A stretch of DNA of 64,000 nucleotides from Kribbella monticola. GTDB taxonomy: Bacteria > Actinomycetota > Actinomycetes > Propionibacteriales > Kribbellaceae. The notes beneath the pieces are model-generated. The model was not told where the DNA came from and did not search any database. It saw only the letters and a list, made by a program, of their open reading frames with translations. The position numbers were made by a program, and so were the translations under genes. The first letter of the stretch is position 1; every line of letters starts with the position of its first letter. Where the stretch lies: assembly GCF_003261635.1 (NCBI RefSeq), contig NZ_QFXK01000009.1, positions 124,001 through 188,000 of the forward strand, given 5' to 3'. Positions 16,404 through 24,960 of this stretch are shown piece after piece.

Positions 16404-17159
16404 ATGACCGTGGATCGCTCCAGCGACGCGGGCGCCCTTGGTATCGAGGCATGCCTGGAGTCCGACATGTTCAACCCCGCAGAGTTTCCGACTGCCGACG
16501 TCTTCGCGCGGCTGGCGACGGAACTGCACGACTCCGACGGGGTCACCGAGACTGTGGACGCGGTCGTGGAGTTCGCCCTGCGGGCGCTGAACTGCAGTCA
16601 CGCCGGTGTGATGTTCGCGGTCCGGGATGGCCGGCCACAGGTCGCGGCGGTCAGCGATCCGGTGATCGAAACGGTCTACGAGTTCCAGATCGAGGCCGGC
16701 GAGGGCCCGATGATCGATGCCCTCAGCAACGGAGTGGTCGTGCACATCCCGGATGCCAAGGTCGATCCGCGCTGGCCGCGCTGGTCCGAACTGCTCGGCG
16801 ACCTGGGCATCCACTCCGTGCTGCATCTTCCGCTGGTGGTCTCCGACCGGACCGGTGGCGTCCTCAGTGTGTACAACACGATGCCGGACGCGTTCAGCAC
16901 CGACGACGAGGCGGTCGCGCACATCCTGGCCCGGCACGCGGCGGTGGCGGTGGCCTCGGCCCGCGAAGAGGCGAACCTGGCGCAGGCGGTCGACGCGCGC
17001 AAGCTGATCGGGCAGGCGATGGGCATCTTGATGGAGCGCTTCGACCTGGACGCCGACCGGGCGTTCGAGGTGCTCCGGCGCTACTCCCAGCACGGCAACA
17101 TCAAGCTCCGCGAGGTAGCCCAGCAACTCGTCGACACCCGCAAGCTCCCGCGCTCCTAG
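16404..17159 (+). CDS. GAF and ANTAR domain RNA-binding antiterminator
   Basis: This 251-residue regulator joins a GAF sensor domain (about 35-165, with GEGPMIDAL and GVLSVYNT) to a C-terminal ANTAR domain (about 185-245, with ARKLIGQAMGILMERFDLD and AFEVLRRYSQ). ANTAR domains bind paired hexaloop RNA hairpins and prevent transcription termination; the GAF domain would control this in response to a ligand or to dimer state. The ATG at 16404 is preferred; another in-frame ATG at 16395 is too close to the GAGG. Its RNA targets are not visible here. Confidence 0.88.
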   Translation: MTVDRSSDAGALGIEACLESDMFNPAEFPTADVFARLATELHDSDGVTETVDAVVEFALRALNCSHAGVMFAVRDGRPQVAAVSDPVIETVYEFQIEAGEGPMIDALSNGVVVHIPDAKVDPRWPRWSELLGDLGIHSVLHLPLVVSDRTGGVLSVYNTMPDAFSTDDEAVAHILARHAAVAVASAREEANLAQAVDARKLIGQAMGILMERFDLDADRAFEVLRRYSQHGNIKLREVAQQLVDTRKLPRS

Positions 17160-17164
17160 CAGCC

Positions 17165-17200
17165 CGTACCGCGGCTCGTACCGCGGCTCGTACTGCGGCT
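17165..17200. repeat. Triplicated 12-mer between convergent genes
   Basis: CGTACCGCGGCT (17165-17176), CGTACCGCGGCT (17177-17188) and CGTACTGCGGCT (17189-17200) form a tandem array between the ANTAR gene stop and the stop of the gene on the other strand. The internal CCGCGG and GTAC palindromes could fold and serve as a terminator. Confidence 0.75.
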
Positions 17201-17209
17201 GGTACTCGG

Positions 17210-17920
17210 TCAGCCGGGGCTCTTCGAGTTGTCCTTCTCGGGTTCGTTGCCCCAGCGGCCGCCGCCCTCGCCGCGCATCTCCATCGACAACGCCATCACC
17301 GTCGCCCGCGCGATGCTGCTGATGCCGAAGTAGCCGAGGCTGTACGGCTCGATGAGCGCGCCCGCTTCCCAATACGGAACGCGCTGGGCGCCGTACTTGA
17401 CGTAACGGACCGCGGGCTCGTCACCGGCCTTCACCCGGGCGGCGCACTGGGTGCAGGACGGCACCCGGCGCGTTCCACCGCTCGACGGCGTCCATTGGAT
17501 GTCGACGACCGACGGGCCGTGTTGCGGATTGAAGAAACAAGGCGATCGGCGCTCCGGTACCGGTTGTCCCGCGACACGGGCGCGGACGCAGGAGAGCGCG
17601 TACCGGCCTTCCGCCAGCGCGTCGACGACCGCACTGATCGCGTCGGGGGTCTGCAGGTGCGCGACCCGGCGGCCGGCGGACTCGTAGGAGTCGAGCGCGC
17701 GCTGGTAGTCGTGCCTGGTGTCCACATCGAGTTCGCGGCCGGCGACGACGAGATCGAGACGGCCGAGTTCCTCACCGAACTCGGTGACGTCCTCGTCGGC
17801 GACCTTACGGATCTCCGCCAGTTCAGCCGCGTCCGACCGGCGAGCCGCTCGCCGGTCCCACAGATAACGTCCCGCCAAAGCGACGCCGCCGCCCCCCAGC
17901 AGGAACACCAGCCACTCCAT
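17210..17920 (-). CDS. Membrane-anchored protein of unknown function
   Basis: This protein of about 236 residues has one N-terminal membrane helix (EWLVFLLGGGGVALAGRYLW) and a cytoplasmic part. That part holds a helical region (about 30-110) and a C-terminal region with CTQCAARVKAG, a possible zinc-binding CxxC, plus CFFNPQHGPS. The N-terminal layout recalls LemA-like or membrane-anchored sensor proteins, but no family is certain. I start it at ATG 17920, six bases downstream of TACCAT, a leaderless arrangement, rather than at the in-frame TTG at 17941. Confidence 0.72.
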   Translation of the reverse strand: MEWLVFLLGGGGVALAGRYLWDRRAARRSDAAELAEIRKVADEDVTEFGEELGRLDLVVAGRELDVDTRHDYQRALDSYESAGRRVAHLQTPDAISAVVDALAEGRYALSCVRARVAGQPVPERRSPCFFNPQHGPSVVDIQWTPSSGGTRRVPSCTQCAARVKAGDEPAVRYVKYGAQRVPYWEAGALIEPYSLGYFGISSIARATVMALSMEMRGEGGGRWGNEPEKDNSKSPG

Positions 17921-17926
17921 CCACCG

Positions 17927-17932
17927 ATGGTA
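17927..17932 (-). promoter_or_regulatory. Probable -10 element of a leaderless transcript
   Basis: On the minus strand TACCAT lies six bases before the ATG at 17920, and no ribosome site precedes that codon. Confidence 0.45.
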
Positions 17933-17997
17933 GCCACGCAAAACCAGCCGGGCACGACCTCAGCGTGCCGCCCAGCGCGGATCGCAGGCCGCGCCGG

Positions 17998-20040
17998 CTA
18001 GTGGCCGATCGTGATGTCGTCGAGGTAGAGCGAGTCGCCCGAGCTGCCGGAACCCACCAGATAGGCGGTGACCGTGGCACTGCCGGCCGGCGCGGTGACG
18101 TGAGCGGTCGCCTGTTGCCAGCTTGAGGTCAGGTCGGGCAACGCCACCTCGTCGGCCTGGAGAAGGTTGCCGTTGGCATCGAGCCACTTCACCTGGAGCC
18201 TCGGACGAAGGCCGCTGCCCGAACCGAGTTTTCCCCACAAGGAGAGGATCTTGACCCCCGGCGAGGTGCTGAAGCCCGGCCAGTTGCCCAACTGGACGCC
18301 CCAGCCCCACGGATCGGTGACCGCGATCCGCAGACTGGCCGATCCCGTGTGCGCTACCGTCTGGTCCCGGCTGATGCCCGCGCCGAACCAGCTGGTCCAT
18401 TGGCCGATCGATCCTTCGAGGCCGGCCGTGTCGGCGTCCAGGTCGTTCCTGTTCGTGCTGCCGCCCGTACTGCCGCCGTCCTGGTTGTACGGCGCGGCTC
18501 GCCAGGTCGCGTAGTCGATCGTCTCGCCGTAGCCCTTCGCGAACCGCCAGCCGCCGGAGTACCGGTTGTCGTGGAACGAGTTGCCGTTGTGGAACATCAC
18601 GTCGTTCTGGATGCCCGCGACGGTGTACGGCGACCAGGGGATGTTGTCGGCGCCGGTGGCGAAGAGCGCCTGGACCCCGCAGAAGGTGCCGGCGCACGGG
18701 ACGACGGCCGGGTCGAAGGCGAAGTCGTTGTCGCTGATCTCGATGTTCTTCGACCGCCAGCGGCAGTCGTTCGTGTACGGCGCGGTCGCGATCGCCGTGT
18801 AGCAGAGGTGGTTCCAGCTGACCGGATCGGGATAGTCGGGGTTGCGTGGCTCGGCGGGGATCAGGGTCGGGTGCACGAAGGGAGTGCAGTACCCCGTACT
18901 GGTGTTGCCGTTGGAGTTGCAGAACCGGTTGGCGTTCTCGAAGATCGAGACCCCGGAGAAGTTGTCCTCGAAGCTGTTCGCGTAGATCCGGATCTTCGCC
19001 GCGCCGCTGGTCGTACTGCGGAGTCTCGCGTCGCCGCCGGATTCGGACAGGTAGATCGCCGGGCCGGGGGAGCCGAGGTTCTTGCGGCCGCTGACCCAGG
19101 CGTTGCGGGCGATCCGGTTGTTCCGGATGGTCGCGTTGTAGCTGATCTCGTACCAGATCCCCTCCCCGTCGTTGGCCTCGATCGTGTTGCCGTCGAAGAG
19201 GAAGTCGATGTTGTTGGTATCGGCCCACAACCCGGTACCACGGTTGTCGTGCACCCAGTTGGCCGTCACCCGCGCCCCGAGCACGTCCCAGAACTTCCCG
19301 CCGCCGGTACAGCCGCAGTACTCGACCCGGCTCTCCCAGTCGTCGGTGTTGTTGCCGGTGATCTCGTTGTGGTCGAGGGTGATCTCCTTGATCGCCGAAT
19401 CGCCCTCGATCGGCGGCCGGAACATGCTGAAGCCGTACTGGCCGTTGTCCCTCAGGCAGTTGTCGGCGAGCAGGTTGCCGGAGCCGAGGAAGACGCCGGC
19501 GCCGTCGTTGCCGGCGACGGTGTTGAACCGGATCGTCCATTCGGGCCCGGAGTCGTGGTTGACGACACCGGCGTTGAAGTTGTCCAGGCCGCGGCCGAAG
19601 TTCTTGATCGTCAGATACTTCACCGTCACCCCGGCGACCTCACCGGTGAACGCGTAGAGGTTCTTGTGCTGCCCGTCGAGCACAGCGCCGGGCGCGCCGA
19701 CGTACGTCGTACCGGCGCGGGCGATGATCTGACCGTAGATGTCGTCGCCGAGGGTGTGGGTTCCCGGCGCGAACCACAGCGTCGCACCCGGACGGTTGAA
19801 GTCGAAGGCGGAGTTGTCTCCGGCCGGAACCGTGACCGCTCCTGCCGGGGGAGTGGCCGGCCCGTCGAGCAGGCCTGAGTTGCCGCAGATCTGGGCCGGG
19901 GGAGTGGCCGGCCAAGTGGTGGCGGTGACGAGAGCCGGGGCCGTGGGCTGGGCCGCTTCGGAGGGCAGCGGCAACGCTGTGAGGAGCAGTAGCAGGGTGG
20001 AGGCGGCGGTCGCCGTTCGGCGAAGGTGATTGAGCGGCAC
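17998..20040 (-). CDS. Secreted right-handed parallel beta-helix protein with C-terminal jelly-roll domain
   Basis: This 680-residue exported protein has a signal peptide (HLRRTATAAS, hydrophobic core, cleavage near SEAAQ). A long beta-helix (about 100-540) shows the repeated N-rich turns typical of pectate-lyase-like folds, for example VKYLTIKNFGRGLDN. The last 120 residues look like a carbohydrate-binding-module-type beta-sandwich ending in SLYLDDITIGH. Several cysteines occur in the helix region. It probably binds or cleaves a polysaccharide at the cell surface; the exact activity cannot be assigned. I chose GTG at 20040 because it gives a normal signal peptide; the open frame extends to 20220. 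Confidence 0.83.
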   Translation of the reverse strand: MPLNHLRRTATAASTLLLLLTALPLPSEAAQPTAPALVTATTWPATPPAQICGNSGLLDGPATPPAGAVTVPAGDNSAFDFNRPGATLWFAPGTHTLGDDIYGQIIARAGTTYVGAPGAVLDGQHKNLYAFTGEVAGVTVKYLTIKNFGRGLDNFNAGVVNHDSGPEWTIRFNTVAGNDGAGVFLGSGNLLADNCLRDNGQYGFSMFRPPIEGDSAIKEITLDHNEITGNNTDDWESRVEYCGCTGGGKFWDVLGARVTANWVHDNRGTGLWADTNNIDFLFDGNTIEANDGEGIWYEISYNATIRNNRIARNAWVSGRKNLGSPGPAIYLSESGGDARLRSTTSGAAKIRIYANSFEDNFSGVSIFENANRFCNSNGNTSTGYCTPFVHPTLIPAEPRNPDYPDPVSWNHLCYTAIATAPYTNDCRWRSKNIEISDNDFAFDPAVVPCAGTFCGVQALFATGADNIPWSPYTVAGIQNDVMFHNGNSFHDNRYSGGWRFAKGYGETIDYATWRAAPYNQDGGSTGGSTNRNDLDADTAGLEGSIGQWTSWFGAGISRDQTVAHTGSASLRIAVTDPWGWGVQLGNWPGFSTSPGVKILSLWGKLGSGSGLRPRLQVKWLDANGNLLQADEVALPDLTSSWQQATAHVTAPAGSATVTAYLVGSGSSGDSLYLDDITIGH

Positions 20041-20201
20041 GCCGGCCCCCAGAGGTGAGGTGAATTTGTCGCAGCCTGGCACGGGACCGGTGCAGTCACA
20101 ATGAATTCGATCAGGGTCGCAGGGTGGGTCACACCGATGGCCGGGGTTCGTGGGTACCCTGGCGGGCGCCGCTTGCCAGGTGGCCGACCGGATAGGAGAC
20201 G

Positions 20202-21665
20202 ATGTCCACCGTGACCTCACGACGTACCCAGGACTCTCAGCCGCGGTCGGCGCCGACAGAGGTCGATCCGGCCGTCGCGAGCCTGAGTGTCGGCCTGGGT
20301 GGTGTGGCCGGCCGGTTCGCCCGGCTCGGTGGCTCGTGGTGGACCCCGCTGCGGATCGCGCTCGCGGTCTGCACGATCACCTTCGCGCTCGGCGTACTGC
20401 AGAAGGCGCCCTGTATGGCGAACGGCTGGGACCGGCAGGACTGGCGGCCGTTCAAGGCGCTGTGCTACTCCGACATCGGCTACCTCTATCAGGAGCGCGG
20501 CTTCGCCGAGGGCAACCGGCCGTTCCTGGACACCGGCAACTATCCGGTCCTGGAGTACCCGGTGCTGACCGGTGGGTTCATGGAGGTCGCCGCGAAGATC
20601 ACCTGGCAGATCACCGGTGATCCGAAGAAGGACCTCACCCCCGAGCAGAAGCGCGACACGGCCGGCGTCTTCTTCGTCGTCAACGTCGTGATGCTGTTCC
20701 TCTGCACCCTGCTGCTGGTCGGCCTCACGGTCGGGACCGCGCGGGGCGTCGCCTCCCGCCCCGGCGCGGCGCGGGGCCAGCCACTCGACGCCCTGTACGT
20801 CGCGGCCGCCCCGGTGCTGGCCTTCACCTCGACGATCAACTGGGACCTGTTCGCCGTCGTTCTCACGGCCGGCGCGATGTATGCGTGGTCGCGGGGCAAG
20901 CCGATCTGGTTCGGCATCCTGCTCGGGCTCGGGACCGCGGCCAAGTTCTACCCGTTCCTGCTGCTCGGCCCGCTGCTGATCGTCTGCATCCGGGGCCGGA
21001 AGCTGTGGCCGTGGTTCCAGGCGACGGTGGCCGCGATCTTCGCGTGGGGTGTGGTGAACGCGCCGATCTACCTGCTGGCCAAGAACGAGTGGATGTCGTT
21101 CTGGGTCTTCAACGACGAACGCGAGAGCGATTACGGCTCGATCTGGTACGTGCTGAAGCTGGCCAAACACGAGGTCGCCGACGTCAATCAGCTCAACATC
21201 GTCATCTTCGCCGGGCTGTGCCTGTCGATCGCGATCCTGGGGATGATGGCGCCGAGACCGCCACGGTTCGCGCAACTGGCGTTCTTGGTGGTCGCCGCGT
21301 TCCTGCTGGTCAACAAGGTCTACTCACCGCAGTACGTGCTGTGGCTGTTGCCGCTGGTCGCGCTCGCCCGGCCGAGGTTGCGCGACTGGCTGATCTGGCA
21401 GGCCTGCGAGTCGTTCTACTGGATGATGGTCTGGCTGCATCTGGCCCAGTTCCTGGCGCCCGGGCAGCCGGAGGCGCCGGACAAGATCTACTGGTTCGCG
21501 GTGATCCTCCGGATGGCAGGGACGCTGTGGTTGATGCTGGTCGTCAGCCGCGACATCCTGCTGCCCGAGAAGGACCCGGTCCGCCAGGGCGACCTGGTCG
21601 ACGACCCCAGCGACGGCGTGGTCTCCGACCTGCCGCCGCGGCAACTGGATCCGGCGCACGCCTGA
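20202..21665 (+). CDS. Polytopic glycosyltransferase, GT87/DUF2029 family
   Basis: This 487-residue membrane protein has about ten to twelve helices. After a first helix at about 48-66, a large extracytoplasmic loop contains NYPVLEYPVLTGGFM, the YPxL-type feature typical of GT87 alpha-mannosyltransferases that use polyprenyl-phosphate-linked donors. The end is a cytoplasmic acidic tail. A good ribosome site (TAGGAG) precedes the ATG. The gene is divergent from the beta-helix gene. Its 3' end is duplicated downstream. The transferred sugar and acceptor are not known. Confidence 0.83.
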   Translation: MSTVTSRRTQDSQPRSAPTEVDPAVASLSVGLGGVAGRFARLGGSWWTPLRIALAVCTITFALGVLQKAPCMANGWDRQDWRPFKALCYSDIGYLYQERGFAEGNRPFLDTGNYPVLEYPVLTGGFMEVAAKITWQITGDPKKDLTPEQKRDTAGVFFVVNVVMLFLCTLLLVGLTVGTARGVASRPGAARGQPLDALYVAAAPVLAFTSTINWDLFAVVLTAGAMYAWSRGKPIWFGILLGLGTAAKFYPFLLLGPLLIVCIRGRKLWPWFQATVAAIFAWGVVNAPIYLLAKNEWMSFWVFNDERESDYGSIWYVLKLAKHEVADVNQLNIVIFAGLCLSIAILGMMAPRPPRFAQLAFLVVAAFLLVNKVYSPQYVLWLLPLVALARPRLRDWLIWQACESFYWMMVWLHLAQFLAPGQPEAPDKIYWFAVILRMAGTLWLMLVVSRDILLPEKDPVRQGDLVDDPSDGVVSDLPPRQLDPAHA

Positions 21666-21736
21666 AAGCAAGAAACAAAGGACAGAAGAAAGGAAGGCGC
21701 AGGAAAGGGCGGCAACTGGATCCGGCGCACGCCTGA
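21638..21736 (+). repeat. Duplicated 3' gene end separated by a purine-rich insert
   Basis: The 28 bases encoding the last residues and stop codon of the GT87 gene (21638-21665, starting GCGGCAACTGG and ending CCTGA) recur exactly at 21709-21736. Between the copies lie 43 bases (21666-21708) that are almost entirely A and G, with runs such as AAGAAAGGAAGG, quite unlike the surrounding GC-rich DNA. Confidence 0.9.
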
Positions 21737-21749
21737 CCAGGCGCGCTCG

Positions 21750-22679
21750 TTACAGGTTGAGTTTGGAGACGTCGAGGTTGCCGCCGCTGATCACCGCGGC
21801 GGTCAGGCCGGTCAGTTCGACCTTGCCTTCGAGTAGGGCGGCGAAGGAAGCGGCCGCTGCTGGTTCGAGGGCGAGTTTGGTGCGTGACATCACCAGCCGG
21901 GTCGCCTCGATCAGGGCGGCCTCGCCGACGCGGACCATTTGATCGACGTACTGGCGGATGATCGGGAAGTTGTGCGTGCCGCAGACCGGCGCGGCGAGGC
22001 CGTCCGCGACGGACTTCGCGGTGGCGAGCTTCTGCGGCGCACCTGCCTCGAGGCTGCGGCTGACCACATCGGCGGTCTCCGGCTCGATCCCGATCACGCG
22101 GACCGCGGGCCGGAGCAACTTGATGCCCAGCGCGACGCCGGAGATCAGACCGCCACCGCCGACCGGCACGAGCACGGTCTCGAGGTCGGGGGCGTCGGCG
22201 AGCAGTTCGAGCGCGAGGCTGGCATGCCCGGTGATCACGTCGAGATCGTCGAACGGATGAACCCCGGTCAGCCCGCGCTCGTCCCGGATCGACTCGTACG
22301 CCGCGATCAGATCGCCCTCGACGAGTTCCACCCGCGCGCCGTACGCCCGGGCCGCGTCGATCTTGGCCGCTACGGCGGTCTTCGCCATCACCACGGTCGC
22401 CGGTACGCCGGCGTCGCGGGCAGCCCAGGCGAGCGCGCCGGCCGCATTCCCGGCGGACACGGTGATCACGCCGCGCTCGCGTTCGCCGGGCGTCAGCTGA
22501 AGGGTCTTGTGGAGCAGCCCACGCACCTTGAAGCTACCGGTCTTCTGGAACAACTCGGCCTTCAACGTCAGCCGGGCGCCGAACAACTCGTCCAGCGCGG
22601 ACGACTCGACCATCGGCGTACGGTGAATCCGCCCCTGGAGTCCGGCGGTTGCTCGGCGGATGTCCTCTAGGGTCGGCAT
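21750..22679 (-). CDS. PLP-dependent serine/threonine dehydratase
   Basis: This 309-residue fold-type II PLP enzyme should deaminate threonine or serine to the 2-oxo acid plus ammonia. The cofactor lysine is in KTGSFKVRG (K51), the phosphate-binding glycine loop is PVGGGGLISG, and SAGNAAGALAWA is the substrate-binding loop. It lacks the C-terminal ACT regulatory domain of biosynthetic IlvA, so it is a short catabolic-type or racemase-like member. Its ATG lies six bases after TAGGGT, a leaderless arrangement. It is convergent with the GT87 gene. Confidence 0.88.
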   Translation of the reverse strand: MPTLEDIRRATAGLQGRIHRTPMVESSALDELFGARLTLKAELFQKTGSFKVRGLLHKTLQLTPGERERGVITVSAGNAAGALAWAARDAGVPATVVMAKTAVAAKIDAARAYGARVELVEGDLIAAYESIRDERGLTGVHPFDDLDVITGHASLALELLADAPDLETVLVPVGGGGLISGVALGIKLLRPAVRVIGIEPETADVVSRSLEAGAPQKLATAKSVADGLAAPVCGTHNFPIIRQYVDQMVRVGEAALIEATRLVMSRTKLALEPAAAASFAALLEGKVELTGLTAAVISGGNLDVSKLNL

Positions 22680-22685
22680 ACCCCG

Positions 22686-22691
22686 ACCCTA
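22686..22691 (-). promoter_or_regulatory. Probable -10 element of a leaderless transcript (dehydratase)
   Basis: On the minus strand TAGGGT lies six bases before the ATG at 22679, without a ribosome site. Confidence 0.5.
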
Positions 22692-22720
22692 GTCGGCCCG
22701 ACTCATCGGCTGCCCGTTGG

Positions 22721-23578
22721 TCAGCTCAGTCGGCCGGCGACGGCGGTGGCCAGCTGGGTGGCGGCAGGTGGGTGCTGGGGGAAGAAGAGGTAGGGCTCGA
22801 TGAGTTCGAGTTCCATCAGGAGGAAGCGGCCGGCCGCGACCACGCCGTCGACGCGGGCGTAGACCGGCGGGGTACGGGTGTCGACCGCAGCCAGGACGGC
22901 GTCGGCAGCAGCCCGTACTGCGGGCGTCGGGTCGGCCGACTCGGCAGTGCCGCCGAAGTCATCCTGCACCCGGTAGTCACCGTCGGCGGGCCGCTTGAGG
23001 ACCGCGTGGCTGAACTCGCCGTCGAGGTAGATCAGCGACCACTCGCCCTCGGACTGGATCTCCGGCAGGAACGGCTGCACCAGATAGACGTCCGCCGGCA
23101 ACTCGTCGATCGCGGCGTCCAGTTCGCTGGAGCCGGCCAGACCGCGCACGGTGTTGCGCGCGCTGGCGCTCACCGTCGGCTTGATCACGATCTCCTGGCC
23201 GCTGAGCCCGGCGACCACCTCGCGCAGGCACGCACCGGCCGCCACCTGCGACGGCACGATCGCGACGCCGCGCTCGCGGAGCTCCAGCAGGTACCGCTTG
23301 TCGCCGTTCCAGCGGACCAGGTCGCTGTCGTTGAGCACCGGTACGCCGGCCTTGTCGAGCTGGCCCAGCCATTCGGTGAACTCGAGATAGCGGGTCTGGT
23401 AGTCCCAGACCGACCGGAGCAGCACACCGTCGTACGCCGACCAGTCCACCGACGGGTCGGTCCACACCTGAACGACCGGGTCGAGGCCTGCGGTCTGCAG
23501 CGCTGCCACCAGCGGCAGGTCGTGCGCGTGCAGGTCCGCGTGGTCGGCGGAGGTGGCCAGAGCAATGCGTTTAGTCAC
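22721..23578 (-). CDS. ATP-grasp enzyme, RimK/DcsG-like
   Basis: This 285-residue soluble protein has the ATP-grasp layout: an N-terminal Rossmann-like part (DGVLLRSVWDYQTRY), a central ATP-clamp beta region (IVIKPTVSASARNTV and VYLVQPFLPEI), and a C-terminal metal-binding stretch (YARVDGVVA, FLLMELELIEPYLFF). Enzymes of this type ligate a carboxylate to an amine or thiol; the nearest named relatives that I recall are RimK and the cycloserine ligase DcsG. The substrate is unknown. The GTG start lies six bases upstream of the stop of nothing else, so it is probably transcribed with the GT-C operon above it. Confidence 0.82.
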   Translation of the reverse strand: MTKRIALATSADHADLHAHDLPLVAALQTAGLDPVVQVWTDPSVDWSAYDGVLLRSVWDYQTRYLEFTEWLGQLDKAGVPVLNDSDLVRWNGDKRYLLELRERGVAIVPSQVAAGACLREVVAGLSGQEIVIKPTVSASARNTVRGLAGSSELDAAIDELPADVYLVQPFLPEIQSEGEWSLIYLDGEFSHAVLKRPADGDYRVQDDFGGTAESADPTPAVRAAADAVLAAVDTRTPPVYARVDGVVAAGRFLLMELELIEPYLFFPQHPPAATQLATAVAGRLS

Positions 23579-23583
23579 GCGGA

Positions 23584-24960
23584 TCAGTGTCGGAGCGCTT
23601 CGACCGGGACGTCAAACTCTCTTCCGGCGTTCGGACGGTGACGCAGTGCGACCGTGGCGACGACGACCGTCGCTGCGGCGAGGTGGATCAGCCCTTGCCG
23701 CAGGTCGTGCCCGAAGCTTGCGTAGGCCAGGTAGGCGGCCACAGGAACGACCAGCCATTCGAGTCGCCCGGCGAGCACAGCGAGCGCGATCAAGGGCAGC
23801 CCGTACCACGGGTAGGTGGGCGTCGTGATCAGCAGCGCGCCGCCGTACAGCCAGCAGCAGGTGACCGCGATCGGCTCGCGGCCGTGCCGGTAGATCGCGA
23901 GCACGGCGAGGCTGACGGCTAGGAGAGCGGCGGCGAGCTGGCGGGCCTCAGGAGGCAGTACCAGCGCGAGAATCGCTGATCTCGAGCTGCCGTCGGAGAA
24001 CCCTTCCTGAGTCAGGTAGCCGGGCAGGAAGCCGACCACCAGAGTGCCTGCGGCCAGCAGGTGAGGGAGGTACGACGCGACGAAGGTGCCGAGGGCAACC
24101 AATGGCGTGCGCAACCGGCGAGAGGTGAAGGCAGGGAGCAGCAGGAGTGGCAGGAGCTTGACGGAGGCAGCGGCGCCGAGGAGTACTCCGGCAAGGACCG
24201 GTCTACGCCTGGCTGCTGCGATGACGGCCGCCACGATGAGCAGGGCGGCCAGGACGTCCACGTGGGCAGCGCTTCCGGCCTCCAAGGCGACGATCGGTGA
24301 CCAACCCCACATGGCCGCCCAGCGTGGATCACGTCCACGACGGCGTAGTTCCGCGGCGAGTAGCGCTGTGAGTACTACGGCGAGCAGCGCTGCGGCCAAC
24401 TGGAGTCCCAGGGTGCCCGCAGACCAAGGAGTGACCAGTGCGACTGCAGTGAAGAAGGCCTGGGCGACAGGCGGGTAGATGGTCGGCACACGCGGACGGT
24501 TGATCCTCGTGCGTGGATCGTCGGTGGAGAGTGCAGTGACAGCAGCGGGGTCGGGGGGGACGCGCGGTGGACCGACTACGCCTGACTTGTCGGTGGGGGA
24601 GAGGCCGGGGAAAAGCACTGGATCGCGTAGGCGAGCGAGTGCGTCGTCCAGGGGGACGTGTGAGTACGGCGAGCTCCCGGAGAGCTGGACGCGGCCGTCC
24701 CAGGCGTAGCGGTAGGCGTCGGTGCTGGTGATGGGCGCGGTGGTCAGGCCAGGCACCTGACAGAGCGCTGCGACCGCAACGACGTACAGGATCGCGTGGT
24801 CGCCTGCGGGATGTCTGGTGATCAGCCAGACGATTCCTGCGACTATTGCGAAGGCTGTGCAGAGCACAAGGTTGGGCCACCAGCTGGCGGACTCTGCGGC
24901 GATCACCCCGGCACTGGTGCCTGCTGTGAGCAGACCGGCTGTCACGAGTTTGAGCCTCAT
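23584..24960 (-). CDS. Polytopic GT-C glycosyltransferase
   Basis: This 458-residue protein with about eleven membrane helices has a first extracytoplasmic loop containing STDAYRYAWDGRVQLSG, a motif of GT-C enzymes that use polyprenyl-phosphate sugars. Asp residues in that loop are the likely catalytic bases. Its ATG overlaps the stop of the upstream fusion gene by four bases (ATGA), which itself overlaps the GT2 gene, so a donor-making GT2 and this acceptor-side transferase are translationally linked. Product and cell-envelope target are not known. Confidence 0.8.
   Translation of the reverse strand: MRLKLVTAGLLTAGTSAGVIAAESASWWPNLVLCTAFAIVAGIVWLITRHPAGDHAILYVVAVAALCQVPGLTTAPITSTDAYRYAWDGRVQLSGSSPYSHVPLDDALARLRDPVLFPGLSPTDKSGVVGPPRVPPDPAAVTALSTDDPRTRINRPRVPTIYPPVAQAFFTAVALVTPWSAGTLGLQLAAALLAVVLTALLAAELRRRGRDPRWAAMWGWSPIVALEAGSAAHVDVLAALLIVAAVIAAARRRPVLAGVLLGAAASVKLLPLLLLPAFTSRRLRTPLVALGTFVASYLPHLLAAGTLVVGFLPGYLTQEGFSDGSSRSAILALVLPPEARQLAAALLAVSLAVLAIYRHGREPIAVTCCWLYGGALLITTPTYPWYGLPLIALAVLAGRLEWLVVPVAAYLAYASFGHDLRQGLIHLAAATVVVATVALRHRPNAGREFDVPVEALRH

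Noticed and set aside
18349..19878. 509-codon plus-strand frame opposite the beta-helix gene
   Set aside because: It consists of Val/Arg/Gly/Asp low-complexity sequence mirroring the beta-helix repeats; the minus frame has a signal peptide and N-rich turns.
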